Positions 1 to 8,579 of a DNA stretch of 64,000 bases are shown piece after piece. The stretch covers positions 3,069,989 through 3,133,988 of the forward strand of contig NC_013517.1 of the NCBI RefSeq assembly GCF_000024405.1, read 5' to 3'. Source of the stretch: Sebaldella termitidis ATCC 33386. GTDB taxonomy: Bacteria > Fusobacteriota > Fusobacteriia > Fusobacteriales > Leptotrichiaceae. The position numbers were made by a program, and so were the translations under genes. The stretch's first letter is position 1. The number at the start of each line of letters is the position of its first letter. The notes below the pieces were generated by a model. The model was not told the DNA's origin. It searched no databases and saw nothing but the letters and a program-made list of their open reading frames with translations.

Positions 1-1
1 C

Positions 2-901
2 AGATATATCAAGCTCATATTTACTTTAATGGACGGTGAAGAAACTTATGAGTTTGAACTTGATACTAGTTTCATAGATATAGAAACAAAAGTTAGTCTA
101 AGTACTAATATCGAAAAAGATGACCATGCTATTTATTCAAACAAAGCTTCTATTACTATTTATAATCTTCCATTAAAAATAAAAAACGAATTGCTTGAGA
201 ATACACCTGTTACAATTACTGCAGGATATCTTGATCTTCCAGAAACTCAAGGAGTAATTTATAATGGAATTATAGAAAATGTATCTGAATCTTCAGATGG
301 AGTGACTTCGAGAACTCAAATTCAATGTAGTGAGGCTAATGATGAATTTCAAAAACTAAAATATATAATTTCTATAAAAAAAACACAAGTAAAAGCCAGT
401 GAAGTTTTAAAACGTATTTCCGAACATAGTAAATTAGAATTTGAAATCCAAAAGCTAGGAATAGATCTCATATATACAAGGGCCAGAACTTACAACGGAA
501 CATTGAAACAAATAATACAAAGTATAGCCAGAGACACAAACAGTCATGCATTTATAAGCAGAAGAAAAATATTTTTTTTGGATAATAAAGAACCTGTACT
601 TGATGAATTAATCTGTGATATTGAAAAAGTAAAAAATATTACAGAGACTGATACCGGGTATTCTATTGACATGATTTTTGATCATAGAATGGAGCCAAAT
701 TATAATTTAAGTATTAAATATGAAGGAAATCGATTTAAAAAATCTTTAGAAGGAATATACAAAATAATAAGAGTTGAACATGACCTTAGTGCTCTAAATA
801 ATTCTTTTACTTCCAAAATAGAACTTGAAGATAGTTTAAAAAGTATACAGACTAAAGAAAAAAATGAAAATTATCCAAAAGAAATTAAAATTGAAATTTA
901 G
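2..901 (+). CDS. phage baseplate hub protein, 5' end missing
   Basis: The reading frame is open from the first bases of the window, so the true start lies upstream; an internal ATG at 29 has no ribosome binding site. The visible 299 residues look like a contractile-phage hub (gpD / XkdQ / gp27-like): an N-terminal part with an ITIYNLP segment typical of hub proteins, then a mixed alpha/beta middle and a hydrophilic C-terminus. It sits directly before a spike gene, as hubs do in Myoviridae-type baseplate operons. Assignment rests on position and general likeness; no catalytic motif is visible. Confidence 0.6.
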   Translation, partial: RYIKLIFTLMDGEETYEFELDTSFIDIETKVSLSTNIEKDDHAIYSNKASITIYNLPLKIKNELLENTPVTITAGYLDLPETQGVIYNGIIENVSESSDGVTSRTQIQCSEANDEFQKLKYIISIKKTQVKASEVLKRISEHSKLEFEIQKLGIDLIYTRARTYNGTLKQIIQSIARDTNSHAFISRRKIFFLDNKEPVLDELICDIEKVKNITETDTGYSIDMIFDHRMEPNYNLSIKYEGNRFKKSLEGIYKIIRVEHDLSALNNSFTSKIELEDSLKSIQTKEKNENYPKEIKIEI

Positions 902-910
902 GAGATTTAT

Positions 911-1549
911 ATGAGAAAAAGTTTAGATTATATTTTTCAAAAAAAACAAAAAGATTTTTATGAAACATTAAATAATATCAATACAATTGCTTTAGCAAGA
1001 ATAATTGAAGTAGATAATCAGAAATTAGAAGCTAATATTCAGCTAACTGCCAAATCTGAATTTAGGGGTCAATTTATTGAAGAAGGCCCTATTTATATGG
1101 TTCCTATTCTTCCTATTTTTAATTCTTCTAATTTTTTTATTAATGCTCCTTATGAATCCGGTGATTTAATTGTTGTTGGATTTTGTCAGCACTCTCTGGA
1201 AGGAATAATTGATGAAACTGATCAAACTGAACCTTTATCAAAAGATAAATACTCACACAATGATGCAATTATTTTGGGTAATATTACTTCTCAATACAAG
1301 GATTCATTTCCAAATGATATATCTATCCTACATAAAAATACAGGAAATTATATTCGAATCACTTCTGCTGGTAATATAGAAATACAAGGAGATACTAAAA
1401 TAATTGGAAGTCTAGAAGTAACTGAAAAAGGAAAATACGGTGGATTACTGGAATCGAATACTGATGTACAAAGTAATAACGTCAGCCTAATAAATCATAT
1501 TCATACAAATGTGACATCAGGCTCTGAAAATACAGGAGGTCCAAAATAA
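911..1549 (+). CDS. baseplate spike protein, Gp138/gpV-like
   Basis: This 212-residue protein probably forms the central membrane-piercing spike. Residues 15-100 resemble the OB-fold N-terminal domain of Gp138-type spikes. The C-terminus ends with a HIHTNV segment and a SENTGGPK tail, the form usual for the metal-binding apex of phage spikes. The start ATG follows GGAGATTT 9 bases after the hub stop, and its stop shares one base with the next start (TAATG), which shows tight translational coupling. The family call is by motif and context. Confidence 0.7.
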   Translation: MRKSLDYIFQKKQKDFYETLNNINTIALARIIEVDNQKLEANIQLTAKSEFRGQFIEEGPIYMVPILPIFNSSNFFINAPYESGDLIVVGFCQHSLEGIIDETDQTEPLSKDKYSHNDAIILGNITSQYKDSFPNDISILHKNTGNYIRITSAGNIEIQGDTKIIGSLEVTEKGKYGGLLESNTDVQSNNVSLINHIHTNVTSGSENTGGPK

Positions 1550-1911
1550 TGAAAAGTAATGAAAATTGGTTAATGGACAATACAGGTGATATAAAAATCA
1601 AAAAAAATATTATATTAACTGAACCTGAGGAAACCATTGCACAAAGATTACAAAATAAAATTTCTCTTAATTATAAAGAATGGTTTCTTCATGAAAGCGA
1701 AGGAGTAAATTGGTTTGGAACAGAAAATTTAGAAGGAAATATTGGAAAAAAACTGACTGAACTTGTACTTGATTCACAAATAAAAAACTATATAAATTCT
1801 GACAAGGATGTAAGTAAAATTTTAGATTATACAACAGATTTTTCAAATAATGGAAACTATAATATTAAAATTTCTATTGCTACTAACAAGAATGGAATAA
1901 TAAAAATTTAA
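1549..1911 (+). CDS. baseplate wedge protein, gp25/W-like
   Basis: This 120-residue protein matches the size and pattern of the gp25 (lysozyme-like, GPW) baseplate wedge family: an IILTEPEETIAQRLQNKI helix that sets up inner wedge contacts, then a short acidic segment and a beta-rich C-terminus. In P2-like phages protein W lies just before J, exactly as here. It shares one base with the preceding stop. It is expected to connect the sheath end with the baseplate wedge. Confidence 0.65.
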   Translation: MKSNENWLMDNTGDIKIKKNIILTEPEETIAQRLQNKISLNYKEWFLHESEGVNWFGTENLEGNIGKKLTELVLDSQIKNYINSDKDVSKILDYTTDFSNNGNYNIKISIATNKNGIIKI

Positions 1912-1927
1912 AAGGAGGGAAATTTAA

Positions 1928-3103
1928 ATGGGAATACTCACTCCTATTGGATACAAAAAAGAAACATTTTCAGAACATTTAGCTAATATAGAAAAGCGTT
2001 GGAAAGCCCGACTCGAAGACGATCAGTTTCAATTTGATTTTAATACTCCTGAAGGTATTCATAATGAATCTCTTACATATGAAATCTCTGCTTTAGATGA
2101 AGAAATATTAGAGTTGTCCAATATGTTTAATATTGATGGAGCTAAAGGAATTTTTTTAGATTATCTGCAAAAACTTTTACCTGTAGAACCAAGATATACA
2201 GGTAAAAATGCAAATGGTCTTATTATTATTGAAACAGATGTAGAACTTGTTATCCCTAAAGATACTGTTGTTACTGCAGGAACATTGGAATATAAAGTAA
2301 TGGAAACCACTATTCTCAATTCAGTTAATAATGAAATTTACGTTATGGCTGTTGATACAGGAACTGAATACAATATTCCTGAAAGAGCAATAAATAAAAT
2401 AACAGGATTCAATGTTTCAAATATTTATAACCCGTATGCCTTCACAAACGGAGAAGGTTTGGAAAGTGATTCAGATTTCAGATACAGACTTAAAAACGCC
2501 AAAAATAAAAGTGCTACCGCCACATATGATGCAATTAAAACTGCTCTTTTAGATCTTGATGTAGTCAGCGATGTAATTATTCTGGATCCTAAAACTACTC
2601 CTGCTACTGCTAACGGAACCACAAAAATAATTGTAGACGGAACACCCGACAGAAAAATAGCCAAAGCAATTTTGGATACTCTTGCTGCGGGAATAAATAC
2701 AATTGCTGATCCTGCTCTGGATTACCACACAGAAGAATTTCTTATCACAAAAAAAATAAAAACTGCTATTACTTACAATATTCTGAAATTCAAATCTCTG
2801 AAAATAAAAGTTGAAGTTCTTGATGTAAATGGTGAAAAAGACAGCAGATGGACAAAGCCAATTCAGGACGAACTAATAAAATACTGTGATTCTCTTGGTC
2901 TTGGAGAACCTATGACATATAATGAACTGCATTCTGAAGTTAATGGAATAGATGAAATCAGATATGCAAAAGTATACGTTTTAGATAATTCTGAAAATCC
3001 AAATGCAGATTATCAGCTATATGATCTTGAGCATAAATTCGATATTATTGAAACCCAGAAATATAAGCTAAGCAGAAGTGATATCGAGGTAGTTTATGTA
3101 TAG
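1928..3103 (+). CDS. baseplate protein J (gp47-like)
   Basis: The 391-residue product is a baseplate J / Mu gp47-type wedge protein. Visible signs are the N-terminal helix followed by NTPEGI, the KGIFLDYLQKL segment near residue 75, the beta-rich centre with VIPKDTVVTAGTLEY, and the DSDFRYRLKNAK motif near residue 185 that is typical of the family. A strong AAAGGAGGG precedes the ATG. Its last 8 bases overlap the next gene, the usual J-I coupling. Recognition is good at the family level. Confidence 0.85.
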   Translation: MGILTPIGYKKETFSEHLANIEKRWKARLEDDQFQFDFNTPEGIHNESLTYEISALDEEILELSNMFNIDGAKGIFLDYLQKLLPVEPRYTGKNANGLIIIETDVELVIPKDTVVTAGTLEYKVMETTILNSVNNEIYVMAVDTGTEYNIPERAINKITGFNVSNIYNPYAFTNGEGLESDSDFRYRLKNAKNKSATATYDAIKTALLDLDVVSDVIILDPKTTPATANGTTKIIVDGTPDRKIAKAILDTLAAGINTIADPALDYHTEEFLITKKIKTAITYNILKFKSLKIKVEVLDVNGEKDSRWTKPIQDELIKYCDSLGLGEPMTYNELHSEVNGIDEIRYAKVYVLDNSENPNADYQLYDLEHKFDIIETQKYKLSRSDIEVVYV

Positions 3104-3749
3104 AGACGACAAATTAAACGAAGTGCTGGAAAGATTCCCGCATATGTATAATATTGATATCGGAAGCAATAATGAATTTTTGATAAGTTCTGTACTGGAA
3201 GAAATCAAAAATCTAAATCAGGCAGTTTATGAGCTTGCTTCAATGCTGGATGTCAGCAAGGCCAACGGAATCTGGCTTGACCGTCTTGGTAATATATTTG
3301 GTGTCTACAGAGAATCAGGAGAAAATGATGACATATACAGAATAAATATTCTGCAGTATTGGCTTATGGTTAGTAAAAATGCCACTTCCGAAGTTCTGAT
3401 GAAATTTTTATTTTATATAATTGATGAGGAAGATCTTTATGTTTATAAAAAACAAAATGGACTTATTCATATTATTATCAATAAAAATAAGGAAAAAGAA
3501 TACAAACATCTTATCGAAAAGGTCTTACTAAATATAAAAGCTGATGGTGTTAATTTTAACTTTGAATTTAAACACAGAATATTCAGGGAACATTTTGTCT
3601 GCGGTGCTACTATATGTGGCTGCGATATGTTCAGAATTGAAAATGAAGAAATTTTTGTGGATAAACTTCTGGAAATAAAACATAATGAAACAAATCTTAC
3701 AGAATCTGGATATGACTCAGGAATGGAGGGAATAGATGGCGTTTATTAA
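3096..3749 (+). CDS. tail protein I-like baseplate subunit
   Basis: The 217-residue protein has the N-terminal pattern of protein I / DUF2612-type tail proteins: a helical region containing MLDVSKANGIWLDRLGNIFGV (residues about 49-69), followed by alpha/beta segments. The C-terminal part is Cys-containing (CGATICGCDMF, about residues 167-177), which is unusual and could bind a metal or form disulfides. It overlaps gene J by 8 bases and the following fibre gene by 14 bases. In P2-like order, I precedes the tail fibre. Confidence 0.65.
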   Translation: MYRDDKLNEVLERFPHMYNIDIGSNNEFLISSVLEEIKNLNQAVYELASMLDVSKANGIWLDRLGNIFGVYRESGENDDIYRINILQYWLMVSKNATSEVLMKFLFYIIDEEDLYVYKKQNGLIHIIINKNKEKEYKHLIEKVLLNIKADGVNFNFEFKHRIFREHFVCGATICGCDMFRIENEEIFVDKLLEIKHNETNLTESGYDSGMEGIDGVY

Positions 3750-4908
3750 AAAAGTTCAGGACTGGAAAGGTGAAAACCTGAGAACTTACAAAATAACTAA
3801 TGCTTCTGCTATAGAAGCTGATGCCAGTAAAATTGACTGGCTTGGCGAAAAGTATGCCGAACAGATCGGTACTACTCTTGATGAAACAATTATGAATAAT
3901 ATTCAAAAAAACGGATGCTTTGTTGTCAACTCTGAGCATGATATTGTTAATGATACTGAATTTTATAATATCACAGGATTTGACGGTATCAAAGAATTTG
4001 GAATTTTTGAAAATTTAAATATAAAATTTAAAGTCGATGTGACTAATGTAAAGGAAAGACCCTTTATAAAGCTTAACGGAAATCTTTACGAGCTTGTCAG
4101 AAGAAACGGACAGGAGCTTATTTACCTTGCTAAAAATGAGCTTGTAAAAAATCATTCATACAATGCTGTTTACAGAGAAAATAAATTTGTTGTGGAAAGT
4201 GCTTCACTGCTTGCACAAGAAGAAGCATTTGGACTTATAAATATTAAAACTATTAAAAACCTTGTAAAAACAGAGGTTCCTGACGCTACTGAAACCACAA
4301 AGGGAATCAGCTCTTATTCTAATATTATTGATTATATTGACAGTAAATTCAGCAGATTTTTTACAAAAATTTTTCCTGTTGGTACTATTTACACTACTGT
4401 TAACAAAGATTTTGATCCAAATGTAACATTTGGCGGAACTTGGGAGCGATATGCCAAAGGAAGAACTTTAGTTGGTGTTGATACTAATGATGTCAGTTTT
4501 AATGCCGGTGAAAAGATAGGGGGAACTCAGACTACTACTTTAGGAGTAGGAAACTTACCTTCTCATAATCACAATGTTCAGGGAGCTACAGATGCTCAGG
4601 GAAATCACTATCATATTGTTAATGATCATTCACATTATGTCCCGCCTCATGCACATGGTCTCTCTGTTTTACGAGCTAAAGCCGGAGATTCAGGTGGTAA
4701 TGGCGGTAATACTGCATATAATGGTACAATTGTTAATTATTCTACTGATGCCACTGATTTATGGACCCACGGTTCTGCCCCGGCCACAAACTGGGCTGGT
4801 CAGCATAACCACTGGTTTAACGTAACATCTGGAGCAACAGGAAGCGGACAGGCTTTTTCAAATTTAAGCCCGTATATAACAGTATATTTCTGGAAAAGAA
4901 CTAAATAA
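3736..4908 (+). CDS. tail fibre / collar protein
   Basis: This 390-residue receptor-binding candidate has three parts. Residues about 10-155 form an N-terminal module that is distantly shared with the next two genes (GTTLDET, a GI-EF-F segment, a NKFVVES end). Residues 156-210 are a linker. From about residue 213 there is a phage tail-collar / gp10-like fibre tip: FPVGTIYTTVN, TFGGTWERYAKGR, GGTQTTTL and LPSHNHN, with further His-rich loops and a VYFWKRT end. The HxH loops are typical of iron-binding trimeric fibre tips. Confidence 0.75.
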   Translation: MAFIKKVQDWKGENLRTYKITNASAIEADASKIDWLGEKYAEQIGTTLDETIMNNIQKNGCFVVNSEHDIVNDTEFYNITGFDGIKEFGIFENLNIKFKVDVTNVKERPFIKLNGNLYELVRRNGQELIYLAKNELVKNHSYNAVYRENKFVVESASLLAQEEAFGLINIKTIKNLVKTEVPDATETTKGISSYSNIIDYIDSKFSRFFTKIFPVGTIYTTVNKDFDPNVTFGGTWERYAKGRTLVGVDTNDVSFNAGEKIGGTQTTTLGVGNLPSHNHNVQGATDAQGNHYHIVNDHSHYVPPHAHGLSVLRAKAGDSGGNGGNTAYNGTIVNYSTDATDLWTHGSAPATNWAGQHNHWFNVTSGATGSGQAFSNLSPYITVYFWKRTK

Positions 4909-4921
4909 AAGGCGGTGAATA

Positions 4922-5728
4922 ATGAATAAAATAATCTTAGCTAAAAACAGGAAAGTAGAATTTCCAAAAAGAATAAAGCTCGTAGAACCTGATACATTAA
5001 ACAATTACATCTACGACCTTGAATTCGAACCGGGACTTATCACAGAACCAGGAACAAATATTGATGCTGATCTTGTTAATCTTTTACAAAAGAACTCTTT
5101 TATAGATGTAAAGTGTAATACAGTATCTGAAACAGAAATAAACTCAAATCTTGAATCTGAACTTGATGGAATAACTGAATTTAAAGTTTTTCAGGGAATG
5201 AAGATAATTCTTGTTTTAGAAACAGCCAGCAGCTTTAATAAGCCTATACAGCTGAAATTTAAAGATGTCGAGGATGAAACAACTGAAATTCCTTTAAAAA
5301 TCTATAATAACGGCTCACTTGAAAATGTCAGTAATCTTCCTGTAGGGATATATCAAATGATTTATATAAACGGCTCTTTCATTCTTATTTCTGATACTTC
5401 TTCAGGCGACGGCAGTATAAGCGAGATTTTATATGATCAGGATGTAGCCTTTCAGCCGCAGGATCAAATGGGTACTGCAGAAACAGGAATCTATATTCCT
5501 GATAAATATAATTTTATTAATATTGTCCTCTATCAGGGAACTAACAAAAGAGGAAATATGTTTTCCAGAGAGCTTTTAGAAAATAATGAACAGAGATTTT
5601 TTAATCTGCTCCCGTTTGAATATGATGATTTTACAGTCAGTGTGAATACAAAGAACAATTATTTAGTTTTACAGTCATATTACGGACTTACTGCTATTAC
5701 TCATCTAAAAGTAGAAGGTATAAAGTAA
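4922..5728 (+). CDS. tail fibre-like protein A (tandem paralogue)
   Basis: The 268-residue protein shares its first about 170 residues with the following gene: the first 70 residues are nearly identical (AKNRKVEFPKRIKL, then GTNIDA and NLLQKN). The C-terminal about 100 residues (from SGDGSISEIL) differ completely. A GGCGGTGAA ribosome site precedes the ATG, and it lies 13 bases after the collar fibre. A shared attachment domain with a variable distal domain suggests an alternative receptor-binding protein; this is inference from architecture. Confidence 0.55.
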   Translation: MNKIILAKNRKVEFPKRIKLVEPDTLNNYIYDLEFEPGLITEPGTNIDADLVNLLQKNSFIDVKCNTVSETEINSNLESELDGITEFKVFQGMKIILVLETASSFNKPIQLKFKDVEDETTEIPLKIYNNGSLENVSNLPVGIYQMIYINGSFILISDTSSGDGSISEILYDQDVAFQPQDQMGTAETGIYIPDKYNFINIVLYQGTNKRGNMFSRELLENNEQRFFNLLPFEYDDFTVSVNTKNNYLVLQSYYGLTAITHLKVEGIK

Positions 5729-5990
5729 ATAGAAAAGGTGAAAAATAATGAACAGATTAATTTTAGCTAAAAACAGGAAAGTGGAATTCCCAAAAAGAAT
5801 AAAACTTACTGAACCGGATACATTAAATAATTATACATATGATCTTGAATTTGATCCCGGGCTCATCACAGAGCCCGGAACAAATATTGATGCCAACCTT
5901 ATAAATCTTTTACAAAAAAATACAATATTCGATCTGAAATGTGAAAAAGCAGAAACCACTGAAGTAAATTCAAATCTGGAAATAGAACTG
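4934..5990 (+). repeat. direct repeat formed by two fibre-gene 5' regions
   Basis: About 230 bases at 4934-5165 recur at 5760-5990 in direct orientation with scattered third-position changes; the best block covers the first about 50 codons of each gene. The repeats flank the variable 3' part of the first copy. Homologous recombination between them would delete one copy or swap C-terminal domains. This can be read directly from the two DNA segments. Confidence 0.75.
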
Positions 5991-6584
5991 GAAGGAATAA
6001 ATGAGTTTTCTGTATTTCAGGGGATGAAGATAATTCTTCTTATGAAAACTGATGCCACTTTTGAAAAACCGCTGCAGCTGAAATTCACTGATAATGGTAT
6101 GGAAAATGGTGTTTATCCTGTAAAAGTTTATAATAACGGAATACTTGAAACTCTTAATAATATGCCAAAAGGCATTTATCAGTTTATATTTATAGATTAC
6201 TCATTCATATTGATTTCTTCCGGTTCTGCACAGCAGGAAGAAGAAAATACAAGAGAAATTCTCTGGCAGGGTAAACAAGCAATTGCAAATGGTGATTTTA
6301 TCAGCTGTACTCTTGAAAATATTCTCCCGCCTGAAAATTCAAAAAATTATACATTAATAATTAATTTTACACATACAAACGGACTTAATGTAGATATTAT
6401 GGTGCCTTCAGCCGGGCTGCTTTTTACGGGCTTTAATATAGCAATTCCTAATATTCTGCAAGGTCAAATAGCTTTTATTCTGGCTGTAGTTAAAAGGAAT
6501 AACAATGATCTGGTTTTCAGCGGAACAAGATATACTGCTCTGCCAGCTTCATACCATATAAACCAGGTTACATTAATAAAATAA
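5748..6584 (+). CDS. tail fibre-like protein B (tandem paralogue)
   Basis: The 278-residue product repeats the N-terminal module of its upstream neighbour: AKNRKVEFPKRIKL, EPGTNIDANLINLLQKN, an EF-VFQGMKIIL segment and a FILIS end near residue 160. It then carries its own C-terminal domain from about residue 170 (REILWQGKQAI and a long beta-rich stretch). The ATG follows AAAGGTGAAAAATA. Substitutions between the two copies are mostly conservative, so both look intact and selected. The product is probably a second fibre or tip protein. Confidence 0.55.
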   Translation: MNRLILAKNRKVEFPKRIKLTEPDTLNNYTYDLEFDPGLITEPGTNIDANLINLLQKNTIFDLKCEKAETTEVNSNLEIELEGINEFSVFQGMKIILLMKTDATFEKPLQLKFTDNGMENGVYPVKVYNNGILETLNNMPKGIYQFIFIDYSFILISSGSAQQEEENTREILWQGKQAIANGDFISCTLENILPPENSKNYTLIINFTHTNGLNVDIMVPSAGLLFTGFNIAIPNILQGQIAFILAVVKRNNNDLVFSGTRYTALPASYHINQVTLIK

Positions 6585-6598
6585 TAAAAGGGGGATTT

Positions 6599-6898
6599 AT
6601 GATTAATATAATAAATCTAGTAATAATTGTACTTATCTTAGCAGGCGTTTTTCTTCTGTTTAAATATAAAAAGCTTGAAACTCTGGCTGTTCTCGCAGCA
6701 CTCAAAGCCGAGGGCCTCAGTATGATTTCCGGTTCCAGTAAATTGGAATATGCTGTTGATTGGCTTTACAGTCAAAAATTATTCAAAGACTCTTTTTTAT
6801 CATTAATTCCCAGAAGCTTTACAAAATGGGTTGTTAATTTTATCTTTAACCATAAAAAACTTCTTATCGAAAAAGAAAACCGAACCAATAAAATCTGA
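6599..6898 (+). CDS. small membrane protein, holin candidate
   Basis: The 99-residue protein has one clear N-terminal membrane segment (residues about 3-22, INLVIIVLILAGVFLLFKYK), then an amphipathic helical region and a basic C-terminus (NHKKLLIEKENRTNKI). AAAAGGGGG precedes the start. Position at the end of a tail operon and this topology suggest a holin or holin-associated protein of the LLH sort. No endolysin gene is seen next to it, so the lysis role is unproven. Confidence 0.45.
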   Translation: MINIINLVIIVLILAGVFLLFKYKKLETLAVLAALKAEGLSMISGSSKLEYAVDWLYSQKLFKDSFLSLIPRSFTKWVVNFIFNHKKLLIEKENRTNKI

Positions 6899-6917
6899 TG
6901 TCTAAAGGGGGAATAAG

Positions 6918-7091
6918 ATGGAAATCACTAAGTTAGCTGATTTTGGGATAATCGGAATTGTACTCAGTTATTTTATCTGGAAAGATATGAAGACTTTTGA
7001 TACCTTTAAAGTATCAATGCGTGAAATAGTCAATGAACTAAAAGCATTGAATTCACGTATTGAAAAATTGGAGGATAATTATAAAGAGTAG
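6918..7091 (+). CDS. 57-aa phage membrane protein, holin-like
   Basis: This short gene starts at ATG 6918 after AAAGGGGGAATAAG and ends at TAG 7089-7091. The product has an N-terminal hydrophobic segment (residues about 8-21, DFGIIGIVLSYFIW) followed by a charged helix predicted to coil (VNELKALNSRIEKLEDN). This is the architecture of small BhlA/YvrJ-type phage proteins, often annotated as holins. It is the last gene before the prophage terminator. Function is inferred only from topology and place. Confidence 0.55.
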   Translation: MEITKLADFGIIGIVLSYFIWKDMKTFDTFKVSMREIVNELKALNSRIEKLEDNYKE

Positions 7092-7107
7092 GCTTTACAA
7101 AAGATTT

Positions 7108-7141
7108 AACCGGCATTTTCTATAAATTTGCCGGTTTTTTT
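7108..7141 (+). terminator. prophage late-operon terminator
   Basis: An 8-bp stem AACCGGCA / TGCCGGTT with a 13-base AT loop is followed by seven T residues. It lies 16 bases after the last phage gene and marks the end of the tail operon. Confidence 0.85.
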
Positions 7142-7326
7142 ATGTTTACTTTTCATAATTTCCGTACCTTTTCAAAGTTATAATATTAATAGAAAAAGAA
7201 AAACTTTATAATTTTTTCTCTTTTACTTTTTCTCCAGCAGTAAACTCATATATATTTATCAGAGTTTTTTCACTGTCTGTTGCTTAAATCGATCACTTAT
7301 TCTACGATTATTGAATTATTTATTAC

Positions 7327-7354
7327 TTGTTATATTGAATTTTTATGGTATAAT
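7327..7354 (+). promoter_or_regulatory. promoter for radC-PSP1-ricT-trmN6
   Basis: TTGTTA (7327-7332) and TATAAT (7349-7354) are separated by 16 bases, with an extended TG one base before the -10. The first gene starts 38 bases downstream of the -10. The 7142-7326 segment between the prophage terminator and this promoter is AT-rich and shows no other feature; no attachment-site repeat could be recognised. Confidence 0.7.
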
Positions 7355-7392
7355 GTAAATGTCAAATTAATTATTTGAACTGGGGGGATCAA

Positions 7393-8076
7393 ATGATAGA
7401 TAAGCAAATGGTTTCAGGTCATCGGGAACGGCTGAGAAAAAGGTATTTGAAATCGGGAATAAACGGATTGCAGGATTACGAAATAATTGAATTGCTGCTT
7501 ACATATACAGTTTTGAGAAAAGACTGTAAAAGTATTGCAAAGCAGCTTCTGCTTAAGTATAAAAATATAAGTAATTTTTTTGCTTTAGATAAAAATGAAT
7601 TTATTTCAAATAAAAATATTTCAGAAAGAACATATGTACTGTTTAGGCTGATTGGAGATATTATTGAAAAAAAGTTATACAATGATATTTCAGTTCAAAG
7701 AATAAAATTATCCAATAATAAAAAGCTTATACAATACTTAAAATATAATCTCGGTTCCAAAAAAATTGAGATTTTTAAAGTTCTTTTTCTAAATACACAA
7801 AATGAACTAATAAAAGATGAGAATCTTTTTTATGGAACACTTGACAAAAGTGCTGTACATCCCAGAGAATTTATCAAAAAAGTTTTAGAGAATGATGCCA
7901 AGTCGGTTATACTTGTGCATAATCACCCGTCAGGCGCTCTGAAACCTTCTGAATCCGATATTCTTATTACTTCAAAGCTGAAGCATTTATTGGAAAAACT
8001 GGAGATTAAACTATTAGATCACATAATAGTCAGTCCAAACGGCTATTTCAGTTTTTTAGAGGGAGGCATACTATGA
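7393..8076 (+). CDS. radC: RadC-family protein (JAMM domain)
   Basis: The 227-residue protein has an N-terminal helix-hairpin-helix-like part (GINGLQDYEIIELLLTY) and a C-terminal RadC/MPN domain with the metal motif HNHPSGALKPSESD at about residues 176-189. The cellular role of RadC is unsettled despite its DNA-repair name. ATG 7393 is chosen over an in-frame TTG at 7375 because TGGGGGG lies 6 bases upstream of it. The stop overlaps the next start (ATGA), so it is coupled to the PSP1 gene. It is chromosomal in context though adjacent to a prophage end. Confidence 0.85.
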   Translation: MIDKQMVSGHRERLRKRYLKSGINGLQDYEIIELLLTYTVLRKDCKSIAKQLLLKYKNISNFFALDKNEFISNKNISERTYVLFRLIGDIIEKKLYNDISVQRIKLSNNKKLIQYLKYNLGSKKIEIFKVLFLNTQNELIKDENLFYGTLDKSAVHPREFIKKVLENDAKSVILVHNHPSGALKPSESDILITSKLKHLLEKLEIKLLDHIIVSPNGYFSFLEGGIL

Positions 8077-8579
8077 AATTAATAAATGTTAAATTTAGAA
8101 AAACTAAAAAAGTTTATCTATTTAAAATTGATGATAATAATGATTATAAAAAAGGGGATACTGTAATTGTAGAAACTGCAAGAGGTGATCAAATTGGTAT
8201 TATTATTAACGATGATGATAATGCTATAGAAAGTGACGACGATGAATTAAAAGTAAGAGGAATAAAAAGGAAACTTTCCAGCGAAGAAATTGACAAACTA
8301 GAAATTCTTGATCAAAAGGCTGATAAAGCCTATTTTATCTGTAAAAAAATTGTTAAAGAAATTCTTCCTGAAATGAATCTTGTCATTGGAGAGTATACTT
8401 TTGATGAAAGTAAATTAATCTTCTATTTTACTGCTGAAGGAAGACTTGATTTCAGGGAACTTGTAAAAGCAGTAAATAAAGAATTCAAAAAAAGAGTTGA
8501 GTTTTATCAAATAAAACCAAGTGATGAAGGGAGAATCCTAAGTGCTTTCGGAAAATATGGAAAAGAGCTTTATTGGTGA
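8073..8579 (+). CDS. short PSP1-domain protein without cysteines
   Basis: The 168-residue protein has the PSP1 / RicT fold signature (VIVETARGDQIGI at residues 32-44; RLDFRELVKAV at 124-134). It is a truncated paralogue of its downstream neighbour. It aligns to that protein as far as the first cysteine cluster, but where the neighbour has CGVCGKPLCC this one has FGKYGKELYW and then stops. So it keeps the domain and loses all ligands. GGGAGG precedes the ATG, which overlaps the radC stop. The 3' end overlaps ricT by 38 bases. A dimer partner or regulator of RicT is possible; this is inference. Confidence 0.75.
   Translation: MKLINVKFRKTKKVYLFKIDDNNDYKKGDTVIVETARGDQIGIIINDDDNAIESDDDELKVRGIKRKLSSEEIDKLEILDQKADKAYFICKKIVKEILPEMNLVIGEYTFDESKLIFYFTAEGRLDFRELVKAVNKEFKKRVEFYQIKPSDEGRILSAFGKYGKELYW

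Noticed and set aside
2425-2664. 79-residue minus-strand frame within baseplate gene J
   Set aside because: It is an antisense shadow of a recognised gene.
7142-7374. Possible phage attachment site between the prophage end and radC
   Set aside because: No tRNA, repeat or core sequence could be identified without the left prophage end.
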